A stretch of DNA of 7,493 bases from positions 1 to 7,493 of the forward strand of contig DAQB01000117.1 in assembly GCA_002502705.1 (NCBI GenBank), given 5' to 3'. Of the stretch, positions 1 to 5,789 are shown piece by piece. The translations under genes were made by a program, and so were the position numbers. How positions within the stretch are numbered: position 1 is the first letter of the stretch; every line of letters starts with the position of its first letter. This DNA comes from Thermoplasmatales archaeon UBA582. Lineage in GTDB: Archaea > Thermoplasmatota > Thermoplasmata > Thermoplasmatales > Thermoplasmataceae. Under the pieces are notes generated by a model that did no database searches, was not told where the DNA came from, and saw only the letters and a list, made by a program, of their open reading frames with translations.

Positions 1-295
1 AGAGCAGCCTCTTAGCCTGTGCAACCGAATCCACAATGATTGAATATATATCCCACACGATATCCGGATTGTCTAGCGCATCCTGAAGCACTCTCTGGCG
101 GTACACTATTGTATCTCTGTCAGTGAGGGTGTTCAGGATGGCTCTCCTGCACACATCAAATACATAGCGATCCTTTCCTGCCATTGCATTGTAAATTGTG
201 GCAAGATCCAGGTCCTTCTCAAGCTCTTCTGTGTTCCAAGGCATGTTTTCCGGCAATCTGTATGCCGGATCCATGGAAAGTAAATTGACGTTCAT
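1..295 (-). CDS. MutS-like ATPase paralogue, N-terminal 98 residues only (runs off left edge)
   Basis: The reading frame opens at an ATG at 295-293 and stays open to the window edge, so about 98 residues are visible and the ATPase domain lies outside. The visible part (LPENMPWNTEELEKDLDL, later DTIVYRQRVLQD) matches the N-terminal region of the short MutS-related proteins that lack the mismatch-reading domain. It also resembles the same region of the upstream gene: both have DL(N/D)L near the start, then a D-x-DT-x-x-YRQ motif about 30 residues later. The start is well supported: it shares one base with the upstream stop (TGATG) and a GGGAGGG site lies 7 nt before it. The two genes are therefore probably translated as a coupled pair. 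Without the Walker motifs in view the ATPase assignment rests on similarity to its neighbour. Confidence 0.75.
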   Translation of the reverse strand, partial: MNVNLLSMDPAYRLPENMPWNTEELEKDLDLATIYNAMAGKDRYVFDVCRRAILNTLTDRDTIVYRQRVLQDALDNPDIVWDIYSIIVDSVAQAKRLL

Positions 296-1836
296 CAACT
301 AACCCTCCCAATAATCTTCTCGCAGGTGAGGTTATATTTCTCTGCAATGGCTTTCGCATAGGCGAGACCGTTTGGATCGGTTCTCCTGATCTTGAATGTC
401 CTTATATCATGCGAAGCAGGGTCGACCTGGCTGACCATGCTCACGACGCCTTCTAACCTGGCAAACTCCTCCAGGAATGTCACATAAACGCAAACAGCAT
501 TTTTTCTGATTATCAGACCAATTATCTCCCTGCCTATCTGAATGGCATCCTTTAGAGTCGTGGAACTGAGCATTTCATTCACGATAATTATGCTCCGGTC
601 CGTGGCCATATAAAGTATTCGTCTCATCCTCACAAGATCGTCCTCCAGTTTACCCATAAGATTCTCAGGATCCTCGGTCTTTTCAAAGTGTGTGTATATA
701 TTGTCTGGCACGAACAGGCGAGCTTTTGAACCTGGGACCGGCATACCAAGCGCAGCAAGGAAGAACGCCTGCCCGAAAGACCGGGCAAATGTTGTCTTCC
801 CACCATTGTTCGGCCCTGTCACTACCAGAGCCTTCTCCTTTCCAGACATCTGAAAATCATTGGGGACAACAGGAGACCTGGAAGCTATGAGTTTGTGGGC
901 AAGAGCAAGATCGAACGTGTTAAGGCAGTAAATATCATGGTCAGTGCAAATTTCAGGCAGACAGAATTCAAGCCCAGTTTTCTTGATCGTTGATATATAT
1001 CCCAGATATGACAGATAAAAGTGGATCTCCCTGTACACAGCTTCCAAAACCGGATCTATGAAAGAAGAATTGCTATCGCAGAAACCGGAGAGTTCCCCAA
1101 ATTCCTCCGGAAACATGCGTGCAATCAACGCAAGAACCTGGGCTTCGACATGATTCATCGATGAATCGTTGAAACGTTTTTTATTTACTGCAGGTTTCCG
1201 GTCACTCCTGAATTTACTGAATGTGTCCTGTATAATCGCGTTATAGCTTTCCCTTCCCTTGTTCTTCCTCACGGTTATCCTTGATGGTCCGAAGGACATT
1301 TCGTATCTGATAGCCAATAATTTTTTCTTTATATCATTCGCCTGATCTGCTCGTTTCCTGAGGCTTTCAGAATTCACGTATTCCTGAACATAATCCCTGA
1401 GAGATATAAGCCCTTCCGAGTTCAGTTCTGCATTTCCAAGATTTCGTGCTAGATCTTTGATTGCACCAAAATAAAGTATGGCAGCGTCCAGTATCCAACC
1501 CCGTCTCTGCCATTCAAACAGCCTGTCCAAGCCTGAAATGTACCTGTGAACATCCCTCATCTTTATCGAAAAGTCATTCATAAATGTAAAAACATCAGCC
1601 TTCTCAAGATCCCGGAAGATGTCCTGCCTGTATCTCACCGTGTCCGGACCATCCGCCAAAGTGTCAAAAAAAGGTCTCAGCTTATAGTCCTTATAAGGCG
1701 CAACGATCGCCCCTATTATCTGATCGAGGTTGAGGTCGACGAAAAAATCAGGATCTTCCTCCCTCATATTCACTGCATTACTGTCAGGCCAAAGAATACT
1801 GTTGAAGACCCTCTTATTAACTCCTGTCACAACCAT
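295..1836 (-). CDS. MutS-like ATPase lacking the mismatch-recognition domain (MutS-related protein)
   Basis: This 513-residue protein carries a MutS-type ABC ATPase at its C-terminus. The Walker A loop is GPNNGGKTT (341-349). The Walker B strand is SIIIVNE (415-421) followed by MLSSTT, where classical MutS has DEIGRGTS, so Asn420 replaces the usual Asp. The N-terminal 300 residues look like helical core and lever domains, with FNSILWPD (11-18), DLNLDQI (34-40) and DTVRYRQDI (65-73). There is no mismatch-reading domain with a Phe-x-Glu motif. This is the architecture of the poorly characterised short MutS-related family, so a role in mismatch repair should not be assumed. An in-frame TGA lies four codons upstream, so ATG 1836 is the earliest possible start; the SILWPD motif near the N-terminus argues against a much later one. 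The gene is followed by a coupled paralogue. Partnership of the two as a heterodimer is inference. Confidence 0.88.
   Translation of the reverse strand: MVVTGVNKRVFNSILWPDSNAVNMREEDPDFFVDLNLDQIIGAIVAPYKDYKLRPFFDTLADGPDTVRYRQDIFRDLEKADVFTFMNDFSIKMRDVHRYISGLDRLFEWQRRGWILDAAILYFGAIKDLARNLGNAELNSEGLISLRDYVQEYVNSESLRKRADQANDIKKKLLAIRYEMSFGPSRITVRKNKGRESYNAIIQDTFSKFRSDRKPAVNKKRFNDSSMNHVEAQVLALIARMFPEEFGELSGFCDSNSSFIDPVLEAVYREIHFYLSYLGYISTIKKTGLEFCLPEICTDHDIYCLNTFDLALAHKLIASRSPVVPNDFQMSGKEKALVVTGPNNGGKTTFARSFGQAFFLAALGMPVPGSKARLFVPDNIYTHFEKTEDPENLMGKLEDDLVRMRRILYMATDRSIIIVNEMLSSTTLKDAIQIGREIIGLIIRKNAVCVYVTFLEEFARLEGVVSMVSQVDPASHDIRTFKIRRTDPNGLAYAKAIAEKYNLTCEKIIGRVS
303..309 (-). promoter_or_regulatory. 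Shine-Dalgarno for the downstream MutS-like gene
   Basis: The minus strand reads GGGAGGG seven bases before the ATG at 295. It lies inside the last codons of the upstream MutS-like gene. It complements the archaeal 16S 3' end well and fixes the start of the truncated gene. Confidence 0.65.
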
Positions 1837-1942
1837 CTGAAACCATCAGCTGCCATTCAGGAGTTATCAGTCTCTGGAGACAATCATTGGGAACTCCATC
1901 CCTCTGAGCCGCACTTTCTTCGGCATCAGTGTATTTATGTAT

Positions 1943-1952
1943 TTTATATAAA
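1943..1952 (-). promoter_or_regulatory. TATA-like box, possible promoter of the MutS-like operon
   Basis: TTTATATAAA is the best TATA box upstream of the MutS-like genes. A start point about 25 nt downstream would leave a leader of some 85 nt, long compared with the other promoters in the window. The site is a perfect palindrome, so it could also serve the plus strand. Confidence 0.4.
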
Positions 1953-2008
1953 TATTACCAATTGATATTACAGACACGGCCACCCTTTTTCAGTGCAATA
2001 GAGAAATG

Positions 2009-2079
2009 CATAATGCTCCATGCTAAATGGTAACAGTTCAGTCTGATGTACCACACTTTTATGTGGATGCAGCATTATG
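2009..2079. repeat. Inverted repeat with nested hairpin
   Basis: CATAATGCT (2009-2017) is repeated in inverse orientation as AGCATTATG (2071-2079), nine perfect pairs. Inside lies a five-pair hairpin, CCACA (2051-2055) with TGTGG (2062-2066) and a six-base loop. If transcribed, the segment could fold into a stem with an inner arm. The match is short enough that chance is possible. Confidence 0.3.
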
Positions 2080-2253
2080 AGCCGAAAGATCCTTATATCA
2101 TGATTACATTATATTAATAGAATGATTTTACTTGCTGCCGATACCAAGAGAGCTGAATGCCATCACTAAAATATGCAATTTTTATTCGACATGAGGCTTT
2201 TCATGGCGCCGGGATATTCCGATCATACGGTTTTTTGACTATTTTTCTTCCTT

Positions 2254-2646
2254 TTATCCTGATTCTTCAACACCCTCTATCGCATTTTCGTAGAAAGCAA
2301 TATAATCTTTGATAGGTGTAAATTCCTTCTTAGGTTCGGAATATCGCCAGACTGAATCCTTTATTTTCCTGTTTCCTGCAACCAGGAAGTAATAATGAGC
2401 CATGCATTCATATAGACAGTTTGACACCGTGGATGTGGCTTTAAGCTTGCCGTCGCTAAAGTCACTAAAGGGAAAATAATATATGGGCTTGTACCCAGGT
2501 TCATGAACAATGCATGCGTTCCTCGTTTTCAGTATCTCTTTCCAGTTAACCATGACAGTCAACATTTTGCCTGATCTGACCACACGGATTGGTTGAGTCA
2601 CTTTAGTATAATCAATAACCACGCTGTCTGCATTCTTTTCTCCCAT
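2254..2646 (-). CDS. DUF427 domain protein
   Basis: A 130-residue protein that matches the DUF427 family along nearly its whole length. The diagnostic stretches are IVHEPGYKPIYYFPFSD (46-62), the small-residue and aromatic run around CLYECMAHYYFLVAG (77-91), DSVWRYSEP (97-105) and IKDYIAFYENAIEG (112-125). DUF427 proteins are small soluble beta-rich proteins with no settled biochemical function; none is assigned here. No signal peptide or membrane segment is seen. The ATG at 2646 sits about 29 nt downstream of an AT-rich TATA-like dyad, and there is no Shine-Dalgarno, which points to a leaderless single-gene transcript. The next gene upstream, the LigB-like gene on the same strand, ends 87 nt away with a U-tract between them, so the two are probably transcribed separately. 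Confidence 0.85.
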   Translation of the reverse strand: MGEKNADSVVIDYTKVTQPIRVVRSGKMLTVMVNWKEILKTRNACIVHEPGYKPIYYFPFSDFSDGKLKATSTVSNCLYECMAHYYFLVAGNRKIKDSVWRYSEPKKEFTPIKDYIAFYENAIEGVEESG

Positions 2647-2668
2647 GATATGCTTGTTTCGTCAATCA

Positions 2669-2681
2669 ATAAATAATTTAT
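2669..2681 (-). promoter_or_regulatory. TATA-like box for the DUF427 gene
   Basis: ATAAAT-A-ATTTAT is a perfect AT-only dyad centred about 29 nt upstream of the ATG at 2646. This is the expected place for the TATA box of a leaderless archaeal mRNA. Confidence 0.5.
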
Positions 2682-2716
2682 GAAAGCCGAATTATATGTG
2701 ATTCACAGTTCTCTAC

Positions 2717-2724
2717 CAAAAAAC
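2717..2724 (-). terminator. Possible U-tract terminator after the LigB-like gene
   Basis: On the minus strand, ten bases after the TGA at 2736-2734, the sequence reads GTTTTTTG. A run of six T without a strong hairpin is a usual archaeal transcription end. Short run, so only a modest call. Confidence 0.35.
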
Positions 2725-2733
2725 ACATAAAGG

Positions 2734-3522
2734 TCATGCTTCCTCAAATACGACCGTAGTAAGTGAAGCAGCGTTGAATTCAATCTCGTTTGCAAGTATC
2801 CTTGCGTTATAATTTTCGCCTACTACACCCTCTATGAAGCCTAGTTGAAGGTTATCGCCTTCTGGAGCAGCAGCATGAAATAGATCAGGGCTGGCATTGC
2901 GGATCTTGCCCCAATTCCCCTCTTTGAAGGATGAGATGCAGAGATCCAGATATTCAATCGCAGCAGGTGGTGTTTGGTGATTTCCAGACTGAAACAAATC
3001 AAGCCTGTGGATTATCGATCCGCTGGCAAGTATGCATAAATTCTTTTTTATGGATGGAGACCGTATCAATTTACCAAGGGAGATGTGTGCATCAATTCCT
3101 AGGTCTGGGCATACTGATACTGGAACGATAGGAACATTCGCATCCCTAAATATGTGGAAAAGGGGGGACCATGCGCCGTGATCGAGACCCCAGTTGCCAA
3201 CCGATCCAATCCTGATGCCATTCTTTACTCCAAGATTTATTATCTGTTCCGCAAGCTCAGGATAGCCCGGTGGTTCGTATTTCACTTCATAAAAATTTCG
3301 TGGAAAGCCATAGAAATCATATATCTGCTTTAATCTTGGTGTGGAAACAATTCCAAAAGAACCAGATGTATAGAAATGAGGTGTCATGATTACTGCGGCA
3401 TCTATCTTCCCTGAAATTTCATTTCCAAACAATTCCAGAGCGGAAATGGTCGCTATGTGCTGAACACCGAGATCACCAATCAGCGTTGGCGTATTTGGAA
3501 CAAAGGCGACCGCCTTGATCAT
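2734..3522 (-). CDS. LigB/DODA-type class III extradiol dioxygenase homologue with altered metal site
   Basis: A 262-residue protein of the LigB superfamily closest to the YgiD/DODA branch (COG3384-like). Matching blocks, numbered from the chosen start, are MTPHF (46-50), IYDFYGFPRNFYEVKYEPPG (67-86), WGLDHGAW (111-118) and ASGSIIHRL (166-174). In active members a metal is held by a His in an N-terminal HGSP-like motif, a His in the PHW-like motif and a His near the C-terminus in a PEH motif. Here the first position reads PNTP (Asn10), the second His is present (His49), and the last reads PEGD (220-223). Two ligands therefore appear changed, so dioxygenase activity is doubtful. The start at 3522 puts PNTP at the family's usual distance from the N-terminus; an in-frame ATG at 3552 would add ten residues. 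It has its own TATA-like sites and no SD. Confidence 0.78.
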   Translation of the reverse strand: MIKAVAFVPNTPTLIGDLGVQHIATISALELFGNEISGKIDAAVIMTPHFYTSGSFGIVSTPRLKQIYDFYGFPRNFYEVKYEPPGYPELAEQIINLGVKNGIRIGSVGNWGLDHGAWSPLFHIFRDANVPIVPVSVCPDLGIDAHISLGKLIRSPSIKKNLCILASGSIIHRLDLFQSGNHQTPPAAIEYLDLCISSFKEGNWGKIRNASPDLFHAAAPEGDNLQLGFIEGVVGENYNARILANEIEFNAASLTTVVFEEA

Positions 3523-3555
3523 ACGCAGATAACTGCTGAAAGATAATAACATTTA

Positions 3556-3564
3556 CTTTTAAAG
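3556..3564 (-). promoter_or_regulatory. TATA-like box for the LigB-like gene
   Basis: CTTTAAAAG on the minus strand, centred near 3560, predicts a start point about 3534. That is just upstream of the ATG at 3522 and downstream of the alternative ATG at 3552, which favours the shorter protein. A second AT-rich stretch at 3571-3581 would fit the longer one, so the site does not settle the start alone. Confidence 0.4.
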
Positions 3565-3659
3565 CATAACCATATTTAATTTCTACAGATTTCTGGTGCT
3601 TTAATAATAATCAATCCGTGCAAACACTGTTGTTTCCGGAATGAAAAGATCCAATGCCC

Positions 3660-4031
3660 TCATTGTCCTGTATCCATTAACATAAGTAGTGGACGCAAAG
3701 CTTCCCTTATCTTGCTTCCAAAATCCGTGAGCTTATACGAAATCCTGCCTGATTCATTGATTTTTTCTATCAATCCACCTACCTGCAATTCCCTGAGTCG
3801 TTTAGAGATTATCGTAGAACTTGAAAAAGGAATGTCCTTCAATATCTCATTAAAATTCTTCTTATAACCACTGTTTCCAATAACTCCTATTATCATCATC
3901 GTGTATTTCTTTCCAATAAGTTCCAATATGCCCAGAGAAGGATCGACACATACCATTGTTCCGCTATATTCAATCATGCATGCCCTATTCCTGTTATTCA
4001 TTCTAATGTCTGTGGGTTTGTCTTTCACCAT
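3660..4031 (-). CDS. HxlR-type winged-helix regulator, candidate mercury-responsive repressor
   Basis: A 123-residue DNA-binding protein of the HxlR family. The core runs from LGILELIGKKYTMMIIGVI (33-51), through FNEILKDIPFSSSTIISKRLRELQ (60-83; the latter part is the recognition helix), to the wing SGRISYKLTDFG (94-105). Two cysteines, Cys18 and Cys28, lie just before the first core helix. A Cys in this area is common in HxlR proteins, and several family members sense thiol-reactive compounds through it. The gene is divergent from the HMA-merA-DUF302 operon across 51 bp with an operator-like dyad, so control of mercury genes is the likely role, though this is inference from context. MerR in bacteria and an ArsR-type protein in Sulfolobus do this job elsewhere. 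ATG 4031 is used because an AT-rich element lies about 24 nt upstream; Met11 is an alternative. Confidence 0.85.
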   Translation of the reverse strand: MVKDKPTDIRMNNRNRACMIEYSGTMVCVDPSLGILELIGKKYTMMIIGVIGNSGYKKNFNEILKDIPFSSSTIISKRLRELQVGGLIEKINESGRISYKLTDFGSKIREALRPLLMLMDTGQ

Positions 4032-4043
4032 ATCCCATCTGTC

Positions 4044-4065
4044 AAGGTAAAAAATAGTTTACGTT
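4044..4065. promoter_or_regulatory. Operator-like dyad in the divergent mer promoter region
   Basis: AAGGTAAA (4044-4051) and TTTACGTT (4058-4065) form an inverted repeat with seven of eight positions matching, separated by AAATAG. It is centred in the 51-bp gap between the HxlR gene and the HMA gene. It covers the AT-rich element expected to be the regulator's own TATA box (about 4050-4060) and ends just before the TATA-like box of the mer genes. A dimeric winged-helix protein bound here could block both promoters. No family consensus was matched. Confidence 0.42.
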
Positions 4066-4070
4066 TCCGC

Positions 4071-4078
4071 TTTAATAT
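4071..4078 (+). promoter_or_regulatory. TATA-like box for the HMA-merA-DUF302 operon
   Basis: TTTAATAT, centred at about 4074.5, lies 24 nt before the ATG at 4098 and only 8 nt before the ATG at 4083. The spacing would suit a leaderless mRNA beginning at the inner ATG. Confidence 0.42.
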
Positions 4079-4082
4079 TTCT

Positions 4083-4331
4083 ATGAAATACGAGATTATG
4101 GAAAAAAAGAACGTGAAATTAAGGATATACGGAATGACATGCGACGACTGCGTTTCCAAAGTTACAAATAGCCTGAAGCAACAGAACGGTGTTCTCGATG
4201 TAAATGTCTCCCTGAAGGATGGGACCGGCCATGTTGTGATTGACTCTGAGAAAACTGGCCCGGAAGCGTTGTTGAAAAACAGGGTATTCACTAAGCCATC
4301 ACATTACAAGGCAACCCTTTCGGACGAGTAA
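4083..4331 (+). CDS. Stand-alone HMA-domain mercury-binding protein (NmerA-like / MerP-like)
   Basis: A heavy-metal-associated domain with the motif YGMTCDDC (16-23; Cys20 and Cys23), followed by VSKVTNSLKQQNGVLDVNVSLKDG and ending at HYKATLSDE. Length and pattern match the N-terminal HMA domain fused to many bacterial MerA proteins, which hands Hg(II) to the catalytic core. There is no signal peptide, so it should be cytosolic, unlike periplasmic MerP. merA begins 13 nt downstream in a different frame, so here the two are separate proteins. Copper-chaperone function is the main alternative, but the merA neighbour makes mercury more likely. The longest start (4083) is given; an in-frame ATG at 4098 gives a 77-residue protein, fits the TATA box better and matches the usual short lead before the beta strand. 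Confidence 0.87.
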   Translation: MKYEIMEKKNVKLRIYGMTCDDCVSKVTNSLKQQNGVLDVNVSLKDGTGHVVIDSEKTGPEALLKNRVFTKPSHYKATLSDE

Positions 4332-4333
4332 AC

Positions 4334-4338
4334 GGTGA
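4334..4338 (+). promoter_or_regulatory. Shine-Dalgarno that supports the TTG start of merA
   Basis: GGTGA complements the UCACC of the archaeal 16S 3' end and lies 6 nt before the TTG at 4345. An in-frame TGA at 4336-4338 inside this same site rules out any start further upstream, so TTG initiation is favoured. Confidence 0.55.
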
Positions 4339-4344
4339 AATATC

Positions 4345-5784
4345 TTGAGCATTGATATTCAGAAGTTTGATCTGGTTATACTAGGAAAGGGAGCTGCTGC
4401 ATTCTCGGCGGCAATCAAAGCATCAGAATTGAGTAATGGAGAGATGACGATCGCAATGATCGGGACGGGACCACTTGGTGGTACATGTGTCAATGTTGGT
4501 TGCGTGCCCTCCAAGTACCTCCTGGAAGCATCGCATTTGGTTTTCAACCCAGGACATCCAAGAATGCATGGCATATATGAAACAGCAGTGAAGCATGATT
4601 TCAGTGAAGTAATGAACGGCCTGCGAGCGTATGTTGAGCATGCCAGGGATGCAAAATATGCCAAGGTTATAGAAAGTTATGATAATGTGAAAGTATTCGA
4701 TGGCCTTGGAAAATTCGTTGATAGAAAGATAGTAAGCATCTTGGATCAAGGAGGAAAAGAACTTGCAAGAGTTTCTGGATCCAATATACTCATAGCCACC
4801 GGATCACACCCCACAGCACCTCCAATTGACGGCCTGGAGGAAACTGGATACCTAACAAGCGACACAATCTGGAACATGCAGGATCTTCTAGGAACAATTG
4901 CGATAATAGGTGGAGGAGCGATCGGGCTCGAACTGGGGCAGGCTTTCTTGCATTTTGGATCTAAGGTCACAGTTATTGAAGCACTTGATTCACTGCTTCC
5001 CCAGACTGAACCGGAAATTGGTTCCATGCTGAAGGCTAGGCTCGAAGTGGAGGGCATGAAATTCTACCTGAGAGCTAGGATAAACACTGTGAGCAAATCA
5101 GGTAACGGTAAAAGCATAGAGATAATAACACACAGAGGAAAGGAGATCGTCGAGGCAGATGAAATCGTCGTGGCCACGGGGAGAAAAGCAAACACTGACT
5201 TCCTGAATCTCGAAGCAGCTGGTGTCAAGACAGATCCAAGAGGGCTGATTCTGGCAACAGATACGATGAAGACGAGTGCTGCTGGGATCTACGCAGCCGG
5301 TGATTGTGTTTCAAAGAAGATGTTTCTTGAGACACTCGCTGCAAGGGAAGGTGTGGTGGCAGTAAGCAACATGTTCGGGGAGGAAATGAGGATAGACTAT
5401 GATTCGACCACATGGGCTGTCTTTACCAATCCACAGGTTGCAGGTGTTGGCATGACAGAAAATGAATTCTCTAAAAAGAACGGTTCCTGCTCATGTCGGG
5501 TATTCTCGCTGGAGAACCTCACCAAGGCTAGTATAATCGGCGAAACCGACGGCATCATAAAGATCACTGTAAATCCTCTGGACAACAGGATCGTCGGTAT
5601 GCATATCCTGTCTCCCAATGCCACTGATATAATTACAGAGGGTGCATACGCTATCAGGAATAAATTCATTATTGATGATATTATATCGACAAGCCATATC
5701 TTCCCGTCCATATCTGAGGGTATCAAACTGGCTGCTCAGTCCTTCATCAGGGATATTTCAAAAATGGCATGTTGCGTGGAGTGA
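4345..5784 (+). CDS. merA: Mercuric reductase MerA (core form, no fused HMA domain)
   Basis: A 479-residue flavoprotein that reduces Hg(II) to Hg(0) with NADPH. The FAD-binding Gly motif is near 14-19 (GKGAAA), the redox-active pair is in GGTCVNVGCVPSK (Cys48, Cys53), the NAD(P)-binding loop is GGGAIGLE (189-196) and the second FAD motif is YAAGDC (316-321). The C-terminal MACCVE carries the vicinal Cys476-Cys477 pair that delivers mercury in MerA. The related lipoamide dehydrogenases have a catalytic His in HxHPTxSE; here the motif is HIFPSISE (451-458) with Phe in its place, as expected for a MerA. The Tyr of the bacterial FPYLTMVEG segment is absent, and an extra Cys-Ser-Cys (382-384) is present. 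Translation should start at TTG, supported by an SD and an upstream in-frame stop. It is the middle gene of the operon. Confidence 0.95.
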   Translation: MSIDIQKFDLVILGKGAAAFSAAIKASELSNGEMTIAMIGTGPLGGTCVNVGCVPSKYLLEASHLVFNPGHPRMHGIYETAVKHDFSEVMNGLRAYVEHARDAKYAKVIESYDNVKVFDGLGKFVDRKIVSILDQGGKELARVSGSNILIATGSHPTAPPIDGLEETGYLTSDTIWNMQDLLGTIAIIGGGAIGLELGQAFLHFGSKVTVIEALDSLLPQTEPEIGSMLKARLEVEGMKFYLRARINTVSKSGNGKSIEIITHRGKEIVEADEIVVATGRKANTDFLNLEAAGVKTDPRGLILATDTMKTSAAGIYAAGDCVSKKMFLETLAAREGVVAVSNMFGEEMRIDYDSTTWAVFTNPQVAGVGMTENEFSKKNGSCSCRVFSLENLTKASIIGETDGIIKITVNPLDNRIVGMHILSPNATDIITEGAYAIRNKFIIDDIISTSHIFPSISEGIKLAAQSFIRDISKMACCVE

Positions 5785-5785
5785 T
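5778..5785 (+). promoter_or_regulatory. Shine-Dalgarno for the DUF302 gene, overlapping the merA stop
   Basis: GGAGTGAT spans the merA TGA (5782-5784) and lies 4 nt (8 nt from GGAG) before the ATG at 5790. It selects this ATG over the in-frame ATG at 5769 inside merA and suggests translational coupling. Confidence 0.55.
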
Positions 5786-5789
5786 TGTA

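Larger units (their letters stand above)
1837..2253. other. Gene-free stretch between the MutS-like operon and the DUF427 gene
   Basis: About 417 bp with no convincing protein gene on either strand. It holds a TATA-like palindrome (1943-1952), an inverted repeat (2009-2017 with 2071-2079) enclosing a small hairpin (2051-2066), and a second TATA-like site (2093-2098) placed about 26 nt before a 15-codon ATG reading frame. These may be regulatory DNA or a small RNA; none is proven. Downstream of the DUF427 stop the minus strand is A-rich rather than T-rich, so no U-tract terminator for that gene is visible here. Confidence 0.5.

Noticed and set aside
1546..1965. 139-codon plus-strand frame opposite the start of the MutS-like gene
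   Set aside because: It lies almost wholly antisense to a well-supported gene, its protein is low-complexity in style with no family pattern, and it has no good promoter or SD.
2697..2707. Palindrome TGTGA-T-TCACA upstream of the DUF427 TATA box
   Set aside because: Five-pair palindromes of this size are expected several times in 7.5 kb, and the resemblance to a CRP half-site has no meaning in an archaeon.
3622..3635. Hairpin AAACA-CTGT-TGTTT after the HxlR gene as a terminator
   Set aside because: Only five weak pairs and no U-run directly after it on the minus strand.
4025..4291. 88-codon minus-strand frame running from the HMA gene to the HxlR start
   Set aside because: It is antisense to the HMA gene and would erase the divergent promoter region; the opposing GMTCDDC protein explains the sequence.
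4359..5726. Several minus-strand frames of 60-110 codons inside merA
   Set aside because: All are shadows of the merA codons; none shows a recognisable motif or start signal.
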